A stretch of DNA of 64,000 nucleotides from Zobellella endophytica (GTDB lineage: Bacteria > Pseudomonadota > Gammaproteobacteria > Enterobacterales > Aeromonadaceae), in contig NZ_PXYG01000007.1 in assembly GCF_003012775.1 (NCBI RefSeq), forward strand, positions 1 to 64,000, given 5' to 3'. The position numbers were made by a program, and so were the translations under genes. Shown one piece after another: positions 61,246-64,000 of the stretch (positions are counted from its first letter, which is position 1; each line of letters begins with the position of its first letter). The notes under the pieces are model-generated. The model saw only the letters and a list, made by a program, of their open reading frames with translations. It did not search any database and was not told where the DNA came from.

Positions 61246-61673
61246 CCCCGATCAGCGCCGACGACCTCTGGCAATTCAGCGAACAGCACTACGGCCGCCC
61301 CGGGGTGGCCCAGGCCTGCCTGCAACTGCAGGACGAACACGGTGCCAACGTCAACCTGCTGCTGCTGCTGTTGCTGCTGGAAGAGCTGGGCCTGACCACG
61401 GATCCGGCCCGCTTCCTGCCGGCGCTCGAGGCCCGTCGGGGCCTGTTCGGCCAGTGGCGGCAACTGCGCCGCCGACTGAAGGACAAACTCGATGAAGACG
61501 ACTACGGCCAGTTGCTGCAGCACGAGCTGGAGCTGGAGCGCTGGCAGCAGGAAGCGCTGCTGCAGGTGCTGGAGTGGCACCCCGCCGTGCCCGGCAGCGG
61601 CGCCCTGCTCGACTACCTTACCCGGCTGCAGGTGGCCGACGCGCCCCTGTGGCAGCTGAAACTCGCAGGCTAG
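61242..61673 (+). CDS. TIGR02444/DUF2390 family protein
   Basis: Encodes 143 aa from a GTG overlapping the yheS stop. It starts VTPISADDLWQFSEQHYGRPGV, resembling the TIGR02444 family often found beside yheS. Helical throughout, with a run of eight leucines (about 36-43) in a helix and no signal peptide. Function unknown. rlmJ follows 10 nt later, so yheS, this gene and rlmJ probably form one operon. Confidence 0.75.
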   Translation: MTPISADDLWQFSEQHYGRPGVAQACLQLQDEHGANVNLLLLLLLLEELGLTTDPARFLPALEARRGLFGQWRQLRRRLKDKLDEDDYGQLLQHELELERWQQEALLQVLEWHPAVPGSGALLDYLTRLQVADAPLWQLKLAG

Positions 61674-61683
61674 GACCCATTTC

Positions 61684-62523
61684 ATGCTGAGCTATCGCCA
61701 TGCCTTTCACGCCGGCAACCACGCCGACGTCCTGAAACACGCCGTCCAGTCCCTGATCCTCGAGGCCCTCTGTGCCAAGGACAAGGGCTTTTGCTATATC
61801 GACACCCACGCCGGCGCCGGCGGCTACGCCCTGGACCACGAATGGACCCGGAAGAAGGCGGAATACCTGGGTGGCATCGCCCCCCTGTGGCAGCAGCGCG
61901 AGCAATGGCCGGAGTTGGCCGGCTACTTCGCCGCCATCCAGGCCATGAACGACGGCGACCGGCTCGACTATTACCCGGGCTCGCCCAAGGTGGCGGAGCA
62001 CTTCCAGCGTCCGCAGGACCGGCTGGTGCTGATGGAACTGCACAACAACGAGGTGGACAACCTGCGCCACAACCTGGGCGGCGAGGGAGTGGCCATCCAC
62101 CACCGGGACGGTTTCGAGGGCCTGGTGGGGCTGCTGCCGCCCACCCCCCGGCGCGGCCTGGTGCTGATCGACCCGCCCTACGAGCTGAAGGAAGACTACC
62201 GGCGGGTGGCCGATACCCTGAACAAGGCCCGCCAGCGCTGGCCCATCGGCATCTATGCCATCTGGTATCCGCTGCTGGCGAAGCAGGCGGATCGCAGTGC
62301 CGGCCTCAAGCAGGCCCTGGCCCGCTGCGGCTTCGAGCAGGTGCTGTGCGCCGAACTCAGCGTCGGCCCCCAGGCCGAGGACTTCGGCATGCATGGCTCG
62401 GGCATGATGGTGCTCAACCCGCCCTGGAAGCTGGGCGAGCAACTGGGTGAACTGCTGCCCCGGCTGGCGGAGTGCCTGGGCCAGGACGGACAGGGGAACT
62501 GGAAGCTGGAAGCCGAAAGCTAG
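61684..62523 (+). CDS. rlmJ: 23S rRNA A2030 N6-methyltransferase RlmJ
   Basis: Encodes 279 aa. RlmJ methylates A2030 of 23S rRNA. Start MLSYRHAFHAGNHADVLKH, SAM-binding DTHAGAGGYAL and catalytic IDPPYELKEDY motifs are intact. The final codons and the TAG stop lie in degenerate copies of the AAGCGGG heptamer repeat that continues downstream, so the C-terminal tail (KLEAES) is repeat-derived. Confidence 0.93.
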   Translation: MLSYRHAFHAGNHADVLKHAVQSLILEALCAKDKGFCYIDTHAGAGGYALDHEWTRKKAEYLGGIAPLWQQREQWPELAGYFAAIQAMNDGDRLDYYPGSPKVAEHFQRPQDRLVLMELHNNEVDNLRHNLGGEGVAIHHRDGFEGLVGLLPPTPRRGLVLIDPPYELKEDYRRVADTLNKARQRWPIGIYAIWYPLLAKQADRSAGLKQALARCGFEQVLCAELSVGPQAEDFGMHGSGMMVLNPPWKLGEQLGELLPRLAECLGQDGQGNWKLEAES

Positions 62524-62593
62524 AAGCGGGAAGCGGGAAGCGGGAAGCGGGAAGCGGGAAGCGGGAAGCGGGAAGCGGGAAGCGGGAAGCTTG
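62503..62593. repeat. Heptamer tandem repeat, unit AAGCGGG
   Basis: Nine perfect AAGCGGG units run from 62524 to 62586. They are preceded by three imperfect units (AAGCTGG, AAGCCGA, AAGCTAG) inside rlmJ and followed by AAGCTTG. The TAG of the third imperfect unit is the rlmJ stop. A worn trace (AGGCGGG then AAGCGGA) appears again at 62971-62984, on the far side of the palindromic element. Copy number is likely variable. Confidence 0.95.
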
Positions 62594-62596
62594 CAG

Positions 62597-62967
62597 GCCT
62601 GACTCTTGGTCACAAGTTTTTGTTGACGTTTGATGAGGTGTAGACCGTCAGCCAAAGGGCACAACTCCGCCAACACGCTATGAATACCTCCCTGTACGCT
62701 CTCTGTTTCATCCCTGAAACAGAAGGCCGGCTGAGTTGTGCCCTTTGTCCTCCCTAACTGCCCCGCAGCCGCCTGTTGGCACCACCTTCAGACGGCTGCG
62801 GGGCTTGAAAAAGAGGCAACAGGGATGGCCTCCGCCGACCGTCACATGCCAGGGATGGCATATGAGAGCCTACATGGATGTACTTGCGGCGTGTCGGAGG
62901 AGGCGGCCCTGTTGCCTCTTCTCTGCGTCAAATCACAGACTGTCAGACTTGTAACCAAGAGTCAGGC
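62597..62967. mobile_element. MITE-like palindromic element with 21-bp terminal inverted repeats
   Basis: 371 bp with ends at 62597-62617 and 62947-62967 that are inverted copies with one mismatch in 21 (start GCCTGACTCTTGG). Inside are further perfect inverted repeats: 62653-62667 with 62733-62747 (15 bp), 62702-62709 with 62716-62723 (8 bp), 62761-62771 with 62793-62803 (11 bp), and 62811-62824 with 62907-62920 (14 bp). The last is extended by 62828-62839 with 62893-62904 (one mismatch) and encloses the small hairpin 62846-62861. No convincing gene lies inside; the short open frames are not coding-like. Apparently non-autonomous. Target duplication not clear. Confidence 0.75.
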
Positions 62968-62990
62968 TGGAGGCGGGAAGCGGAAAACAT

Positions 62991-63875
62991 CTAGTTTCCG
63001 GCTTCCCCGTGCAGCCAGTCGCAGAAGGTACGGATCTGCAACCGGCGGGGCGAGTCGGGGCGCCACACCAGGTAGTACTGGTGCAGGGGCTTGAGCTCAG
63101 GGGCGAAGGGGCGGCACAGCCGGCCTTCGCGCAGCAAATCCTCCACCAGCACCGAGCGGCTCAACGCCACCCCCTGCCCCGCCAGTACCATGTCCAGCCC
63201 CAGGCTGCCGTCGTCCACCACCAGTTGCCGGCACTGGCCGAGCAGCGCCTGCTTGCCCGCCAGCGCCAGCCAGTTGGCCCAGCTGACACCCGCGTATTCG
63301 GGGCCCGCCACCAGGGGCACCCGGGCCAGATCCTCGATACGGCGAAGCCGGGGCGCCAGCTGCGGGCTGCACACCGGAAAGGCGGTGTCCGCCATCAGGT
63401 ATTCGCAGGCCAGTTCCGGGTAGTCGCCCAGGCCGTAACGGATGGCCAGGTCGGTCTTGCCGGCGCCGAAGTCGGCCAGTTGCTGGCTGGGCTGCAGCCG
63501 GATTTCGATACCGGGATGGGCCTCGGTGAAACGCCACAGCCGGGGCATCAGCCAACGGGCCGCCAGCGACGGCAACACGCTGATCGACAGCGGGCCGCTG
63601 TCCGGCGTGCCGAGGTGTTCCAGTCCCTGCTGCAACAACGCCAGCCCCTGCTCCACAAAGGGCAGCAACTGTTCTCCCTGCCCGGTCAGCAGCATGCTGG
63701 CCCCGCTGCGATGGAACAGACGGCAGCCCAGGGATTGCTCCAGGTTGCGGATCTGCTGGCTCACCGCCGCCTGGGTCACGCACAGCTCGGTGGCGGCGGC
63801 GGAATAGCTCTGGTGGCGCGCCGCCACCGCGAATACCCGCAACCCGCTCAGCCGGCTTGCCGTCAGTCGCCGCAC
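62991..63875 (-). CDS. LysR family regulator, GcvA-like
   Basis: Encodes 294 aa from a GTG start. N-terminal winged helix (SGLRVFAVAARHQSYSAAA, then VTQAAVSQQIRNLE) is typical of the GcvA/AmpR subgroup, which have the ARH element; the effector domain has SISVLPSLAARWLMPRL and DLAIRYGLGDYP, also GcvA-like. No divergent target gene is near: upstream is the 3' end of another minus-strand gene. Target and ligand unknown. Confidence 0.88.
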   Translation of the reverse strand: MRRLTASRLSGLRVFAVAARHQSYSAAATELCVTQAAVSQQIRNLEQSLGCRLFHRSGASMLLTGQGEQLLPFVEQGLALLQQGLEHLGTPDSGPLSISVLPSLAARWLMPRLWRFTEAHPGIEIRLQPSQQLADFGAGKTDLAIRYGLGDYPELACEYLMADTAFPVCSPQLAPRLRRIEDLARVPLVAGPEYAGVSWANWLALAGKQALLGQCRQLVVDDGSLGLDMVLAGQGVALSRSVLVEDLLREGRLCRPFAPELKPLHQYYLVWRPDSPRRLQIRTFCDWLHGEAGN

Positions 63876-63893
63876 CCCCTCCTCCCGCTCTGC

Positions 63894-64000
63894 CTAGAGC
63901 CCCTTGTTCAGCACCGGCCGGGCATACATGGACAGCACCCGCTCACGCAGCTCGCCTGGGATCTGGGCCATATGGCGCTCGAATACCTCGACCGCCGCCG
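63894..64000 (-). CDS. 3' end of an unidentified gene, cut by the window edge
   Basis: An open minus-strand frame of about 34 codons ends at TAG 63894-63896, with C-terminal peptide ending ERVLSMYARPVLNKGL. The coding-like composition and the short 18-nt gap to the LysR start suggest a real gene in the same operon. Too little is visible to name it. Confidence 0.5.
   Translation of the reverse strand, partial: AAVEVFERHMAQIPGELRERVLSMYARPVLNKGL

Noticed and set aside
61352..61380. Run of leucine codons in the TIGR02444 gene as a membrane segment
   Set aside because: It is eight leucines in a short amphipathic context flanked by polar residues, too short for a membrane helix.
62524..62586. 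Possible CRISPR array
   Set aside because: The units are 7 nt and directly abutting, with no spacers and no cas genes; it is a simple tandem repeat.
62738..63094. Short proteins inside the palindromic element
   Set aside because: Frames run across inverted repeats, lack ribosome sites and end in the LysR gene; no coding signature.

Overview
The window is a 64 kb piece of a GC-rich gammaproteobacterial chromosome. Gene content and order resemble the Escherichia coli chromosome around purA-hfl-miaA-mutL-amiB-queG-orn-psd-epmA-efp-groESL-fxsA-dsbD, joined to the rapA-rluA, djlA-lptD-surA-pdxA-rsmA-apaGH-folA, obgE-rpmA-rplU-ispB and slyX-slyD-yheV-yheS clusters. Protein similarity, GC content and the mix of genes suggest Aeromonadales of the Oceanimonas/Zobellella/Oceanisphaera type. 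That placement is an inference from memory, not a search. Almost everything is core, vertically inherited housekeeping DNA packed in short operons. No phage, plasmid, IS transposase or CRISPR array was seen.

Layout. 1-240: promoters and boxA leader of an rRNA operon that reads leftward out of the window. 383-5647 (+): rapA, rluA, a DUF3530 gene and an hprA-like dehydrogenase. 5705-6505 (-): djlA. 6777-13450 (+): envelope biogenesis and metabolism (lptD, surA, pdxA, rsmA, apaG, apaH). 13438-15804 (-): folA, obgE, rpmA, rplU. 16037-17011 (+): ispB. 17120-28291 (-): purA, then hflC-hflK-hflX-hfq-miaA-mutL-amiB-tsaE-nnr. 28290-29417 (+): queG. 29493-30207 (-): a tandem tRNA-Gly(GCC) array in which four intact tRNAs alternate with three tRNA-like degenerate copies, with its own promoter and terminator. 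30353-30898 (-): orn. 30986-36283 (+): rsgA, psd, mscM. 36267-39163 (+): an SLC13-type carrier, a LysR regulator and a small lipoprotein. 39165-42187 (-): epmA, a VOC protein and a purine-type permease with a PurR-like operator. 42508-43551 (+): guaC, with an unusual hairpin at its predicted transcript start. 43600-45228: efp and epmB, divergent. 45238-48009: a 102-aa unknown, a degenerate GGDEF-EAL membrane protein and its cysteine-less molybdopterin-fold partner. 48264-50224 (-): groEL and groES under a sigma-32 promoter. 50426-54310: a MATE exporter, fxsA (also with a sigma-32-like promoter) and dsbD. 54312-58566: a SIMPL-domain protein, a GIY-YIG protein, fkpA, a beta-propeller lipoprotein, slyX, slyD and yheV. 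58627-62523 (+): an AraC-like protein, yheS, a TIGR02444 gene and rlmJ. 62503-62990: a heptamer tandem repeat and a 371-bp palindrome-rich element with inverted termini. 62991-64000 (-): a GcvA-like LysR regulator and the 3' end of another gene.

Functional themes. Envelope and protein folding: LptD, SurA, FkpA, DsbD, SlyD, GroESL, DjlA, HflKC and AmiB. RNA and ribosome maturation: RluA, RsmA, MiaA, TsaE, QueG, RlmJ, RsgA, ObgE, Orn, Hfq and HflX. EF-P and two of its lysylation enzymes (EpmA, EpmB) are near each other. Purine economy is represented by purA, guaC and a permease likely controlled by PurR.

The most interesting non-routine features are the interleaved tRNA-Gly/pseudo-tRNA array, the SUOX-fold plus inactive GGDEF-EAL pair, and the structured element next to rlmJ, whose stop codon lies inside a heptamer repeat.
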